Of a stretch of DNA of 64,000 nt, positions 51,501-63,640 are shown piece after piece. Made by a program: the position numbers and the translations under genes. Location: positions 51,673,389 to 51,737,388 of the forward strand of contig CANTUZ010000005.1 of NCBI GenBank assembly GCA_947846985.1, in the 5' to 3' direction. The notes below the pieces were generated by a model. The model had not been told where the DNA came from. It made no database searches and worked only from the letters and a program-made list of their open reading frames with translations. The number at the start of each line of letters is the position of its first letter. Positions within the stretch are counted from its first letter, which is position 1. This stretch comes from Fratercula arctica (taxonomy: Eukaryota > Chordata > Aves > Charadriiformes > Alcidae).

Positions 51501-51630
51501 TCAGACATCTGAAAAGAGAGGCTTTCAACCATTCTCCTGGAAAATTTTACACCATCTCCAAAAGGTTAAGGATTGGAACAATCACCTGTAACTGAACACA
51601 AATCTATTCTCTTAATTTGTTCATCTACAG

Positions 51631-51796
51631 TCAGGACTAGATTTGGAAGACATAAGGCACACCAGTTTCATTTCCACTGTTACATGAAATCAGCAAGCAA
51701 AGTTATCTCAGCGAAGGCAAAACACTGGTTACTATCAAGACCACCTAAGTGCAAAAAAATTGTGATGGGAGTGTACGAGCATGCAGGTACAGAATG
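51631..51796 (+). other. Candidate internal exon (phase 1 to 2)
   Basis: A good acceptor (CTTAATTTGTTCATCTACAG) ends at 51630, and the donor CAGAATG|gtaagg follows 51796. The 166 bp are open in the frame reading TRFGRHKAHQFHFHCYMKSA and CKKIVMGVYEHAGTE. The peptide is basic and unrecognised. No phase-compatible partner was identified, although the distance to other candidates is over 10 kb. Coding or lncRNA use is inference. Confidence 0.2.
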
Positions 51797-54074
51797 GTAA
51801 GGCCAGAAACATTCCCTGGGACAGATATCCAAAACCTCCCCTGTGAATGCCATATCTGGGGCAGTCTCAGCTTCATACCCTGAAACCCTTAAACTCTGTT
51901 ATCGAAAGCCCACCTGAGCAGGTATCTCTCCAGGAAAGGTACACTGGCAGGGCACAGAGCATGTAGCACTTGTACCACCCCGTTTCAGCAGCATACAGTT
52001 GTCTTCAGAACAAAAGGCAGGGAAGATGAATAATCCTGCATCTTTCTGTCTCCTCTTTTTCTCCTCTTCAGATGTGGGAGCAGCACATGGCTCTCACGGG
52101 CGAGTGCCCAGGCACAGGCTCGCCTTTTTAGGTTTTCCACCAAGAAACAACAAAAGAAAGCCTGTGAAGGACTGCCCCATACCTGCACTGCCTTAAAGTC
52201 TGTGCCAACGAGCTGGCACTCATGACAAGGGCAGTGCAGGCTGTGACAGCCCTCAAGCATGGAAAGGAAATGGGGACAAGTGCTCAGTGGCAAAGCCTTC
52301 ATCATCATCAGAAGTTGTGCTGGCATTTGGCAATTTCTTTTTCCTCATCCCTGTGATCAAAAATTTAAAGCATCTCAGGTAGGTAGGCTATTCATCACAC
52401 CAACTCAGGGAAAAAATACCCAATGGTAAGCAGGGCACATGGAATTGCTGAAGTAAATGAATGCAGTGCCGCTGAAAATTGGGTGTTTGCATTGCTCTGT
52501 ACCACCGGTGTTGACTTTGTCTCAGTGCCTTCAGCACGTTATGCAAATTGGAAACCCTGTGGCCCGCCCCACAGAGGACATGAAGTCAGCTCTCCTGTGA
52601 GCCTCCTCAGGTTTGTGAGATACTCACGATCCACAATAAAAAGGCTCTTTTTCCTACTCCTCTGGTGTTGTCCCTAACCTCCTCCCTGTGATGAAAAACT
52701 TAATTTTTAATACGGACAGGCCACAGCAAGGTGATAAAGAGATAGAAACTCTTTACCCTTTTGTCCTTGAAAAGGGAGGAACCATTTGCTGGTGCTGTCT
52801 TAAGATGATGTTCAAAAGCATTTATAACCTTGGAAATGTTATTGAAAAAATTAAAAGCTCAGATGCTAGGAACAAATAGGTTTGAGCTCTTGTACACAAA
52901 AGTGATATCTATGTACAAGTCTCTTTAAACTTCCATGAAATTATGTTTTAAGCTGCTTTTGGAAATAGGTGACTAGGAAGAAGTTGTTCCTATGTGCTTT
53001 TAAAATGTTACTCCAATCTGCAATGAATTTCACAAGAACTTGTTAAACTAACTTGAAAACATCTCCCTCTCACATTTATTACAGGGTGCTAATACACAAG
53101 AGACTCTCATTCAGCAGCTCTATATTTGTGTTTTCACTTTGCTTCAACATCAACGTTTTTGTAGAAAAACGTCACACTATGCCCAAGCTATATATCAGGC
53201 CCAAAGAGACACAGTTGTGTGTTTCTAAAAAGGGAGCCAGAAAGCAACGAATAAATTCACTTGCAAGCTGTGGAATGGCTGCTACTGCTCGATAATATAC
53301 AAAATTACTGGTACAGTGAATGTATAAGAAGGATGTCCTGCTTTGTGATTTTTTGCTGGCTTCCAAACCCAGTATAAGAGAAAATGTGTCACACAGTTCT
53401 CATAGTATGTTTTCAAATACAGCCATGAAGCTGCCCTGCTCCATTTCTGAACACCCTCGTGAGTGGGAAGAACCTGAGCCAGGCTCCCTGCTGCACCTAG
53501 GCAGAGGCTGATGGCAACCTCCCCGAGAAAGCGCCTGAATGCCCAGCTAAGCCCAAACTGTGGGGCTTCCACACTAAGATTTCTTTCTCCTGTTGTCTGT
53601 GCCTGGCTTTTGGATGCAGAGGGAGAATCTTAAAATTCTTGTTCTTTGGAGGGAGACCTCATTTGCAGGACACAATCTTCCATCTTCCAGAGGCCAGCTC
53701 CACTACTGAGACAAATGAATTGCAGGCAAGAGGGGCTCTTTCCTAAGTGCGACAAAAAAATGCACAGTGCCAGACTTCACCACAGGCAGGCATCAAGGGT
53801 AGCATATCGCAGTAAAACTGCAGATATTGCAGAGTCAAACTGCAAAAAAAATGTTATCAGAAGCTTAAAAAGAAAAAATAGTCAATTCAGAAATACTGCC
53901 AAGTGCTCAAGCTGGATGTCAAATTGCAATCAGCTGAAAAGTTCTGTCTTTCAAATACAAGAATGTTCTACAGTCTTATTACAACCCAACTACAACAGGG
54001 GCTGAGCATACATTTTGCACGTTTGCACTTTTCCCTCCATGTCTATCTCACTGTGACCGTAAAACAAACAAATG

Positions 54075-54088
54075 AAAAAAAAAAAAAA
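54075..54088. repeat. Poly-A tract
   Basis: Fourteen consecutive A residues in A-rich sequence. Confidence 0.85.
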
Positions 54089-54574
54089 TCTAGACACTGA
54101 GCACACATCCTTCCTGTAACGGCCTTCCCTCTGCTTTATTGTGTGCAAGCAGATAGTAACACACCAATAACAGAACACCCTACAACACATGAGACACAGA
54201 TAAAAAGAAAAATAATGCCACCAAAGAGCCTGCCAGGCAAAAAAGTGATACCACGAAAACCAGAGAAAGGGTTAAACCCAAAAGGGATCAGGGTGGCATG
54301 GCTGCCAGTTTAACATGCAGAGGACCCTAAGAGCAGAAGGCAGGCAGGCGGTTTGATAAATCACTTCTCTTTACGAAACAGTTCACCACCTCCCATCATG
54401 TATTACCAACCCTCGTGTAACAGCTTTTAGTCTTGACTAGTCTAGAATGAATTTGAACAGGTGTCTCAAACCCTCATGCCCCACGCGGAGACCTTGCTGG
54501 GTAGATATGCTTTGGCTGAGCACAAGTTATGGGTACAGTGCAGCAGCACTAGATGAAATTCCCAACCTTGACTT

Positions 54575-54625
54575 CTGGGGGTGCCAGAAGGGATGATCTG
54601 ATAGTCCCTTCCAACCTTAACATGT
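54575..54625 (+). repeat. Possible short relic of a CR1 3' end
   Basis: GGGATGATCTGATAGTCCCT followed by TCCAACCTTA resembles the plus-orientation CR1 3' end (GATGATCT...GTCCCTTCCAACC), but no tail unit follows and nothing upstream is recognisable. It may be an old fragment or a partial chance match. Confidence 0.4.
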
Positions 54626-55952
54626 GGCGACTCACTGAAATCACGCCATTTCCCTTAGTGACTTCTTACAACTGTAATCCAGCAGAGCCTTTACACTCGC
54701 TTTACTCTAAGGAAGTATTGCCTAACAAAGAGCAGCAGAGCTAATTGGCCTTAGCATTGAAATCATAGGTTAAGCTATAAATAACACGCTGGTCTTCAAG
54801 CAGATGGTGAAGCAATGTTTACAGCTTTCAAACTAAAGAAATATGTTCAATGTTTCTGTTTACTTACTGAAGTGGAGTGCTATCCCTGCTGACACAGACT
54901 CTGACCTGATTTGTCTACATTTAAAACGCAATTGCATTACTTACTCTTTGGCAAGAGAGACTTTTTTAAAATCAGACATAACAGCAATACATTAGAGGGA
55001 AGAAACTGAGAACCTCCGAAATCTGGAATGGAGGTTTTGGAGCGGCGAGAAGCTATACTGGCTGTCAATTCCTTCCACACTCACCAAGGAACCCCCTATC
55101 ATCTGTCTTGGATATTTAGTGCTGTTTTAACAAAGAGAGAATGAGCACATATGACAGCATAACTGGTATTCTGGTACGCGTGCAACTGTCTGAAAGAAAG
55201 TAATCAAATATTGTAAGGCCAAAAGAGCTTTTTTGCAGAAGTATGAAAATCCTATTTGCAACTCAACAGAGACACAGCAGTATATTAAAAAACTAAAAAA
55301 AAAATTGGCGTTTTTCAGCTACCTGACTGCTTATGGCCTTTAAAAAAGGTATTTTCAGGAAAAAGAGAAACTATTTCTCTTGCCAAAGAAATGTAACTGT
55401 GGCATTAACAGGATGACTGCAAGCCCTCCTCTGCTCACCTCAGAGCTCTCTTGCCCCATCACGAACGTGCTTATCTGTTTAGACTGTAAGATATTTAAGT
55501 TATATAAGATACCCTTCAAAAACATTTCTTGGGCATAGGGACAAGCTTGTGCTCTAAGTTTTCATGAAGTCCACCAAAGCAACATTCTCAGGCATGCCAC
55601 TCTTCCCCTGGCTCAAACCATAAATTGATAACATTAAACACACAATATCTTGCACAAATACCTCAGTACATTACTAGCATAGGCAGCAGAAGTGAAAGCA
55701 TTATGGCTCCGCAATTTATTGCACCGTTCTACTTATGGATGCATAAGAATAGCAAACATAATGTTACAACTTGGCACTATCTAGCTCATAAGCAAATTGC
55801 ATCGAAATATACTTCCCAACTGCAGCTCATTACCACTGTCCTGAAAAAGCTCTCAACCTACAGAAAATTGAAGTAGCATTTCCCTACTCCTGTTGCTGCA
55901 TATTGTCTGAAAGGTAAATGAGATATCATGAAACCAAGAGGATGAGCAATGC

Positions 55953-55969
55953 TTTATTTATTTATTTAA
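55953..55969. repeat. TTTA tetranucleotide repeat
   Basis: Four TTTA units in tandem, directly visible. Confidence 0.85.
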
Positions 55970-58036
55970 ATGCTAAAGGAGTTAAACACACAGCTTGTAC
56001 CCAAGAGAAGTTCTGAATTCCCTTGGTAAAATATCAAGGGGTTTTACACCACTGCACTCCATTACAATAAACCATTGCCTTTCAGGTAAAAATCAATAGT
56101 GACATTCAGGACTCTACCATTTGGCACACCTCCCTTTTTGGGGCAGAGTTGACTTGTGGTTTTAACTTTAAAAATATTTCTAGACAGTGGTAGAGCTTGC
56201 TACGGAAGGGTTAGCACAGGACACTACAGGACTGGACTGTGTTGTTGTTTGCACATTTAGCTCAATGACAGGGATTCTTGATCCATAACTGAGATGCCTC
56301 CGCAGACCAGCAGTGCGGATAATAAATATCAGCTGGTTTTGCTCTTTGTCACTAGTCAGCATCCCTCACATTTTATGCAGCAGCAGAAGACTGCCCCTCA
56401 CAGCCCTTGCTGGAAGGGGGGAGCTCCGAAGCTTTCCATGCCACGGACATTTCAAGAGGATGTTTACAAGTAGCACAGCAGAGACAAAATCAAAACAGAT
56501 GGTACACAGATGTGAGTGGAGTCAGGAAGGGGAAAGCTGCCTGGAAACGTTTTTAGCATTGTCACTCTCTGGCTTACACAAAACCTCCCCACAGGCATCA
56601 GCAGGGAGTGGAGGAACTCTTGAACAACCAGAAAAAGCATCCGCATTGTCTACATGGTGACACAGAAAGGCCTGAATTTTCACACATTGATCAAACTACA
56701 ACACAACAGGCAGCACCTCTTCCCATTCCTCTGTATTACCACTTCCTCCCCTTCAGAGCACAAGCCGCAGACGGCAGCACCTGTGCTCCCTGACAAGGGA
56801 TGCAGACCTTGCTCCATAGAAGCTGGAGCACTGCACAAACAGCCATTAATCTTAGATGATCTCTGGACAATTATTATCCACATGTTATAGAGAGATAAAA
56901 AGAAGCAGACAGTAGAGGGTCATGCTTACAGTGATACAGGAGATAAGCTGCTGATCTAAGGAGGGATGCCAGGGGAGCTACCTGCCCGTCCTCTACTTCT
57001 CTGCTCCAGGCTCCCTCTCGAATCCTGGGGTTTCACTGCTGATGTACAGCATCTGGACAAAGGGAGATGGGCACAAAGGTTATCCGCTACCTATCAGGAA
57101 ATGAGTAAATGTCAGGTCTCCATCTTTTTAAATGAAATCTACTCCTGGGTGCCCTTACCAGATGGCAGAAGATAATGTATTTCTTTAGAACAGAAACTTG
57201 AATATATCACCCTAGCAGCCTTGTGCATTATGACCTCCACACTAATCTTATTAAGAGAGAGGTTACTGGGCTCTTTGTTGGTGAACAGCACAATAACGAG
57301 ATCTCCTTGAAATAATCCCATCTCTAATATGCAGGGAAAATTACATTTTCCAGTATAATTACTATGTCAGTCAAAAACCCCAGCTCCATCATTAATTGCT
57401 TTTCTCCAGATTCCAACAGCTTCTTGTCAAGCAGTAAAACTCCAGAAAGAGGAGGGGGAAAGAAACCCAGCCAGTTCATCTTATTAAGCAAAACCAACAG
57501 TGGCTCTGGGAGGCTTTGCCTAGCTGGAGTCTATTGTTTTAACCGTGAGAGCTGCAGACATCCTGGCAGGTGGGTCAGAAGTAGATCGCTTGGTTAGGGC
57601 ACTTTGTTCGGGCACATTCTTCTGCCACATCTCCTCCCTGTAACCTCTCCTGTGCAGACGATCTCAGCCACAGCACTTAGGGCACCACAGTGGCACGTAG
57701 CAGAGCTCATCCCCAGCAGCAGCCTATGAAGCCAAACTGGTCTGCCTGCAAGCCATCAGGTCTCATAGATGAGACAGGGTCAGGCCCAGTTGCATCTTGA
57801 GAGGGCTGGCTGAGACAAACTGGTGCTGTGAAGAGGAGTGTGGTAAGTTGGAAGGTGACATCCACGTCCTTCTGCTCAGCCTTAAGCCAAGGACTGGAGC
57901 AACAACAAGGAGGGAGTTACATGCTGGTTTCTTTTAGATAAGACACGGAGATGTGACCAAGAGAAGGTGCTTCCTGGAGAGTTTAATATCCCCTTGGGGC
58001 AGGGCAGCAGGAAAGGCGCAGGGAGGGCACGGACGT

Positions 58037-58058
58037 GGGGTTGGGGAGGGAGGGTGGG
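58037..58058 (+). other. G-quadruplex-like run
   Basis: Five G-runs of 3-4 G separated by 1-2 nt (GGGG TT GGGG A GGG A GGG T GGG) lie within a G-rich stretch about 20 bp upstream of the plus-strand CR1. This fits the usual G-quadruplex pattern. Formation in the cell is inference. Confidence 0.7.
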
Positions 58059-58080
58059 CAGAGGTGGGAGGTGAGGTGTC

Positions 58081-58516
58081 AAGGCTGGTGAAGGGCCTGC
58101 AGAATAAATCTTATGAGGAGTGATTGAAGGAGCTGGGACTGTTTAGTTTGAGGAAGAGGAGGCTGAGGGGAGACCTCATCACTCTACAACTACTTGAAAG
58201 GACATTGTAGAGAGGTTGGTGCTGGTCTCTTCTCACAGATAATTAGCGACAGAACAAGAGGGAATGGCTTCAAGCTGCAACAGGGTAGGTTTAGACTGGA
58301 CATTAGGAAAAAATTCTTCACAGAAAGAGTGGTCAGACACTGGAATAGGCTGCCCAGGGAGGTGATGGAGTCACCATCCCTGAATGTGTCTAAGAGTCGT
58401 TTAGATGTGGTGTTAGGGGATATAGTGTAGGGGAGAACTTTGTGGAGTGGGGTTGATGGTTGGAGTCGATGATCCCAAGGGTCTTTTCCAACCTAAATGA
58501 TTCTATGATTCTATGA
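58081..58516 (+). mobile_element. CR1 LINE, 5'-truncated (subfamily B), plus strand
   Basis: This is the only clear CR1 in forward orientation. It begins at the ORF2 stretch equivalent to CTGGTGAAGGGCCTGCAGAA, passes through TGAGGGGAGACCTCATC, keeps the ORF2 C-terminus in frame from about 58194 ([20 protein letters not shown], then [19 protein letters not shown]), and ends TTCCAACCTAAATGATTC with a double ATTCTATG tail. Frame breaks upstream show it is inactive. It belongs with the copies at 48.2 and 61.9 kb by its [10 protein letters not shown] motif. Confidence 0.95.
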
Positions 58517-58664
58517 AGGCAGGAGCAAGACCTACTGCGGCAAGATAATTTGTGCCCCAAGGACAGCAGGGTGACCTGACACCTGCAGCCCTGCCACCAA
58601 CTTGCTTGCACCCAGTAAGGGCGTTCAGTTCCCTTCTTAAATTTAAGGCATTTCCAGTTTGTCT

Positions 58665-58682
58665 TAAATAAATAAATAAAAT
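58665..58682. repeat. AAAT tetranucleotide repeat
   Basis: Tandem AAAT units, directly visible. Confidence 0.85.
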
Positions 58683-59618
58683 TCAAAGGTGGTGGGCCTT
58701 TCTATCTGGTAACAAAAGGGAGCTGAAAAATCTCTTTGAGAAACTAAACACAGGTAAGCATGAATGAGGAAGCTAAACCTGACATCTTGCTTGTGAAAAA
58801 TACAGCCATAACTTCTCCATACTTTCATCTGCAATAAAAGCATAACATTTTGTCTGAGAATTAAAACATTGTAAAACAATAAAATATTGGTCTTCCACAG
58901 CCTCTATCAGAAAATAGGGCTTACACCAGAAGGTTTTATGCAAACACGCAAGTCAGAGTTTGGGCCCTAGTAAAACGTTAACAGCTTTGGGTCAGTAATA
59001 ATTTGTCAGGCGCTTTGTGCAGGAAAAACAGGTGGTTATCACTGTATATTGCTGCCAAACTGCAGAGGGGTTCTCCTTTTCCCCCACCCCAGAGGTCTTT
59101 AAGGATAACTGACAGAGCATCACTTTTAGTTCAGGAGAAGCATCAGTCAACTCTAGCTGACACACACCAACTCCCCAGACTGGGTAACTGCAGAAACAGT
59201 GTATCTACATATGCCGAAATAGTATATCAGTATACATCTAGTGCCTTGCAGCGAGCTCCCTCCCACTCCAATAAGCCTGGAAAACAATACACAAGAAAGA
59301 ACATACTTCTAACAAATACTTATTTCCTAATGGACAAGCAAAGGTGGGAGCAGAAAAAAGTAGGATTCCTGGGTAAAAAACCCCATATATCTGAGAAAGA
59401 AGGTATTTGAAGGAAGGAAATAAGAAATTGAATTTTGCCTTTTTAATCATTTTCACTGAGGGCGAAACAGTTGCAAAATGCTAACAAACAGAAAACTTAC
59501 TCAGCAACAATAAGCTTGCTGGCAGGGAAGTCCATGGAATAAGGGCCCTGAAACAGCCACCCGAGAGGAAAGAAATAAAGGGACGCCTAACCAGTGAGAC
59601 ACTTGAAAAGGAACAAGT

Positions 59619-59637
59619 AAAAAAAAAAAAAAAAAAA
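59619..59637. repeat. Poly-A tract
   Basis: Nineteen consecutive A residues followed by GAAAGAG. No retrocopy body is recognised upstream. Confidence 0.9.
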
Positions 59638-59843
59638 GAAAGAGAAATTACATAGCAATGAACAGTTTTATTCTGAATGGGGACAAAAGAGCCAGCTAAG
59701 AGTTTTCCAGTCTGCTAGACTAATTGTTGAGGTTCTGTTCTGCCAAAAGCAGAGGGGTTGTTCTTCATTAAAATTTACCCTGTAAAAACTCTCCATAAAA
59801 ACCCAGAAGTGCCACCCAGCAGCACATACACAGGTGGAATCAC

Positions 59844-59870
59844 TCCCCACCCCCACCCCCACCCCCCTCC
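59844..59870 (-). repeat. CCCCCA repeat; G-quadruplex-like on the minus strand
   Basis: Four C-runs of 4-6 are separated by single A residues. The minus strand reads as G-runs of 4-6 with single-T loops, which is about as strong a sequence-level G-quadruplex pattern as exists. Confidence 0.85.
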
Positions 59871-60942
59871 TGGGGTTCCTATGTGGCTTTAAAGCAGCCA
59901 CACAGAAGATGTACCCAGACGTCCTCTTTGTGCCACATGGTCTTTGCCAGCAACCTCAAGCAAGTTTGCCATGTAAGAAGATCAACAACTGAAGAAGGAA
60001 AAGCAGCAAAGTCTTGGCTGATTGTGAGCCCTCTGTGAGACCACCAAAACAAACTGACCAGCAGACCTGACTGCTCACACCTACAGCTGAGTAGCAGGCA
60101 GCCTTCCCAATGTCTCTGCCTTGTTACCACACGAGATCCTTGTGCATCTTATATGCAAATACGCTACTTCAATAAGATACATAACACTGCATCAATTGCG
60201 GAATGCTAAATTTCTCTACTTCAACCATTTTTAGTAAAGAAGTTGCAGACACAGAAGACATACAAGTCCCTCTTGGGGGACACACCACCAGTCCAATTTT
60301 TTCCCACCTCTGTTTTTTTATGGTCCCTTTTCCCAGGTGCTGACTGACTTGTTAGCAAGGCTACACCTGGGTGAGAGTCAAGAGGTTTCTCAGCAGCAGC
60401 CTTTAATCAGAAAAGCTTTCTCACTGAGAGGACCTGACCCACCCATTAACTTCTCCTGCAATATCCCATTTTATTACACTACACATGAAATACAACCCAT
60501 GGAGAGGGAAGAGGAAAAGAAAACCCTGCACCAAAAGGGTAACAAATGACCTTACCTTTGTCCCTGGCTACTCAACCTCTAGGAGGTAGCTGAAAACAGA
60601 AACTCAGCTAGGAAGATGTGAACAAATCCTTTGTTTGCTGAGTAAGTGTGGCAGTAGACGGCTTCTTCTGGCTGCAGGAAACCGCTCATGATCCAATGAG
60701 GCAGGTTAGGGCCAAGGGACCAGGAGAGCTTTCAGCAGTGACCTATGCCACCTCCTCCCCACATGCTGCACACATTTGGCTCTTCCTGCCCCTGGCAACA
60801 ACGGGTCAGTCCCTGCAGTTTTGGGACAGGGCAACCTTCCTTCCCTCTGCTATTTGATGTTTAACTGTCAGCAGCATCTTTGAGACTCATCCTGATGAGC
60901 TGTGAACGTGCTCCAAGGGAGCTGCGCAAGTCATGACTAGGA

Positions 60943-61005
60943 TTTTAATAGACTTTCCCAAGGCCAGAGAGACTCAGTAGCAGAGAAAATAGCACCAAGC
61001 TCTCC
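60943..61005 (+). repeat. Possible MIR/CORE-SINE-like relic
   Basis: GACTTTCCCAAGGCCAGAGA followed by GTAGCAGAG and AGCACCAAGCTCTCC parallels the MIR-type string 'gacttgcccaaggtcaca...gtggcagag...gaacccaggtctcc'. The match is by eye against remembered consensus words and is diverged, so the call is tentative. Confidence 0.35.
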
Positions 61006-61923
61006 CAAAAAAAAAAAAGGGTCAGCAACATTAACAGCTGCATCATCACGCAAATCTTATTTATTTTTTAAATAGCTGAGTCAATTTTTTAAAGAAAAAA
61101 AGATAATGCAGAAGTAACGCTGATATGGCCAGAGACCCCAGTTCAGGCAATAAAAGGTCTGGAGCAGGATTTGAATACCGGAGCAAAGCTGAATACAGGT
61201 CACCATTTTTTATTTTTTATTTTTCAGCAGCAATTTTATTAGATATGAGAAATGACAGCCTTCCTCCAAGAGTCCTTCAACTCTTTCCACCCCAGAGTAC
61301 AGACTCTTTGTTTGGGGAATCAAATTCTCCTGATTCCGGGGGACTTGGCGCAGTGCAGGGGGGCACTCACAGAAGCTTGGCATCACCATAGCTGCATAAA
61401 AGTATTTTGAATGTGGTTTCTTTTTTTTCTGTGCATGACTCATTAACTGCTTACTTAGAGATAAATCTCTGGGGTTTGGGGTTTTTTTGCTTTTAAATAC
61501 TGTATTATATCAGATGGGAAAACTCGATATTTCAGAAGGATCAGATTACTTTAAGTTAGTGAGGAAGAATGATTGCACTTAAGACCTCACTCAAGCCTGC
61601 ACCTCCTGCAACACAGAACGACGGGACTTTGACAAAGATGCCACAGTGTAAGTTCCCAGATAAACTTAAGTGATTTTATCTGATTTTTCATTTTTTTGCT
61701 CAGCATAAAGTCCAGCAGCTGGGCTGGATCATAAAATGAACATGAAATTTTATTGTGAACCATACGATACCAGCAGGAGCAGAGAAAGTTGAAAACTGCA
61801 TGAATGTTTAATATTGGGCACCAAAGAAAAACACTTTCCCCTTCTTTTTTATTTATATTTTTGGGCTTTTCTAAAGTTGAGATCTCTCTCCGCCTACCCA
61901 GCCTGACAATGATGCCCTGTTAA

Positions 61924-63640
61924 CACAGAATCATAGAATTGCCTGGGTTGGAAGGGACCTTTCAGATCATCTAGTCCAACCATCAGCCTAACTCTGACAA
62001 AAACCATCACTAAACCATATCTCTAAGCACTATGTCTACCTGTCTTTTAAATACCTCCAGGGATGGTGCCTTAACCACTTCCCTGGGCAGCCTGTTCCAA
62101 TGCTTAATAACCCTCTCAGTGGAGAAATTTTTTCCTGACATCCAATCTAAACGTCCCCTGGTGCAACTTAAGGCTGTTTCCTCTTGCCCTATCACTCGTC
62201 ACTTGGGAGAAGAGATCGACCCCCACCTCACTACAACCTCCTTTCAGGTAGTTGCAGAGAGCAATAAAGGTCTCCCCTCAGCCTCCTTTTCTCCAGGCTA
62301 AACAACCCCAGCTCCCTCAGCCACTCCTCATAAGACTTGTTCTCCAAACCCCTCACCAGCTTCATTGCCCTTCTCTGGACCCGCTCCAGCACCTCAGTGT
62401 CTTCTTTTTGTAGTGAGGGGCCCAAAACTGGACACAGTACTCGAGGTGGGGCCTCACCAGTGCCGAGTACAGGGTGATGATCACTTCCCTTGTCCTACTC
62501 GCCACACTGTTTCTGATACAGGCCAGGATGCTGTTGGCCTTGGCCACCTGGGCACACTGCTGGCTCATATTCAGCCAGCAGTTGACCAACACCCCCAGGT
62601 CCTTTTCTGCCAGGCGGCTCTCCAGCCACTCTTCCCCAAGCCTGTAGCGCTGCATGGGGTTGTTGTGACCCAAGTGCAGGACCCGGCACTTGGCCTTGTT
62701 GAACCTCATACCATTGGCCTCAGCCCATAGTTCCAGCCTGCCCGGATCCCTCTGCAAAGCCCTTTTACCCTCAAGCAGGTCAACACTCCCACCTAACTTG
62801 GTGTCTTCTGCAAATTTACTGAGGCTGCACTCAATCCCCTCATCCAGATCATTGATAAAGATATTAAAAAGAACCGGCCCCAATACCAAGCCCTGGGGAA
62901 CACCGCTTGTGACCTGCCGCCAACTGCATTTAACTCCATTCACCACCACTCTCTGGGCTCGGCCCTCCAGCCAGTTTTTTACCCAGTGTAGAGTACTCCC
63001 GTCCAAGCCATGGGCAGCCAGTTTCTCCAGGAGGATGCTGTTGGAAACCATATCAAAGGCCTTACTAAAGTCCAGGTAAACAACATCCACCAAGTGGGTC
63101 ACTTTGTCATAGAAGGAGATCAGGTTGGTCAAGCAGGACCTGCCTTTCATGAACCCCTGCTGCCTGGGCCTGATCACCCGGTTGTCCTTCATGTGCTGCA
63201 TAATGGCACTCAGGATGATCTGTTCCATGACCTTTCCAGGAACCAAGGTCAGACAGGCCTGTAATTCCCCAGATCCTCCTTCCGGCCCTTCTTGTGGATG
63301 GGCATCACATTTGCTAGTCCCCAGCCAACTGGGACCTCCCCTGTTTGGCAGGAACTGCTGGTAAATGATGGAAAGTGGCTCAGTGGGCACTTCCGCCATC
63401 TCCCTCAGTACTCTTGGCTGGATCCCATCCGGCCCCATAGACTTGTGTACGTCCAGGTGTTGGAGCAGGTCCCTCACCATCTCCCTTTGGATTACGGGGG
63501 CTTCATTCTGCTCCCCACCCCTGTCTAGGGGGGACTGGGTACTCGAGGAACAACCAACTGCACTACTAAAGACTGAGGCAAAGAAGGCATTAAGTACCTC
63601 AGCCTTCTCCTCAGCCTCACAAGTAAACCCACACAAATCA
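61924..63640 (-). mobile_element. CR1 LINE, long 5'-truncated copy (subfamily B)
   Basis: This is the longest CR1 in the window (about 1.7 kb), in reverse. It starts with the tail complement CACAGAATCATAGAATTG and GGAAGGGACCTTTCAGATC. It covers the 3' end, the full C-terminal region and nearly the whole reverse transcriptase of ORF2. The 5' edge is set where CR1-like coding similarity ([15 protein letters not shown]) stops, near 63.62-63.64 kb; sequence from there to about 63.71 kb stays in frame but I cannot confirm it is CR1. The endonuclease and ORF1 are absent. Several frame breaks and one altered catalytic residue show the copy is dead. Confidence 0.95.

Larger units (their letters stand above)
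48544..58080. other. Unique non-coding DNA
   Basis: No gene is recognised. A 504-nt frame (48904-49407 plus, no ATG at its first codon) overlaps a 423-nt frame on the other strand in AT-rich sequence; neither resembles a known protein. Simple tracts are poly-A 54075-54088 and TTTA repeats 55953-55969. A short CR1-like tail at 54575-54625, an exon-like segment at 51631-51796 and a G-rich run at 58037-58058 are listed separately. Confidence 0.65.
58517..61923. other. Unique non-coding DNA
   Basis: No gene is recognised. Contents are an AAAT repeat 58665-58682, a 19-nt poly-A 59619-59637, a C-rich repeat 59844-59870, a MIR-like relic 60943-61005, poly-A 61007-61018 and a T-rich run 61208-61224. 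Open frames are short and overlap on both strands. Confidence 0.65.
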
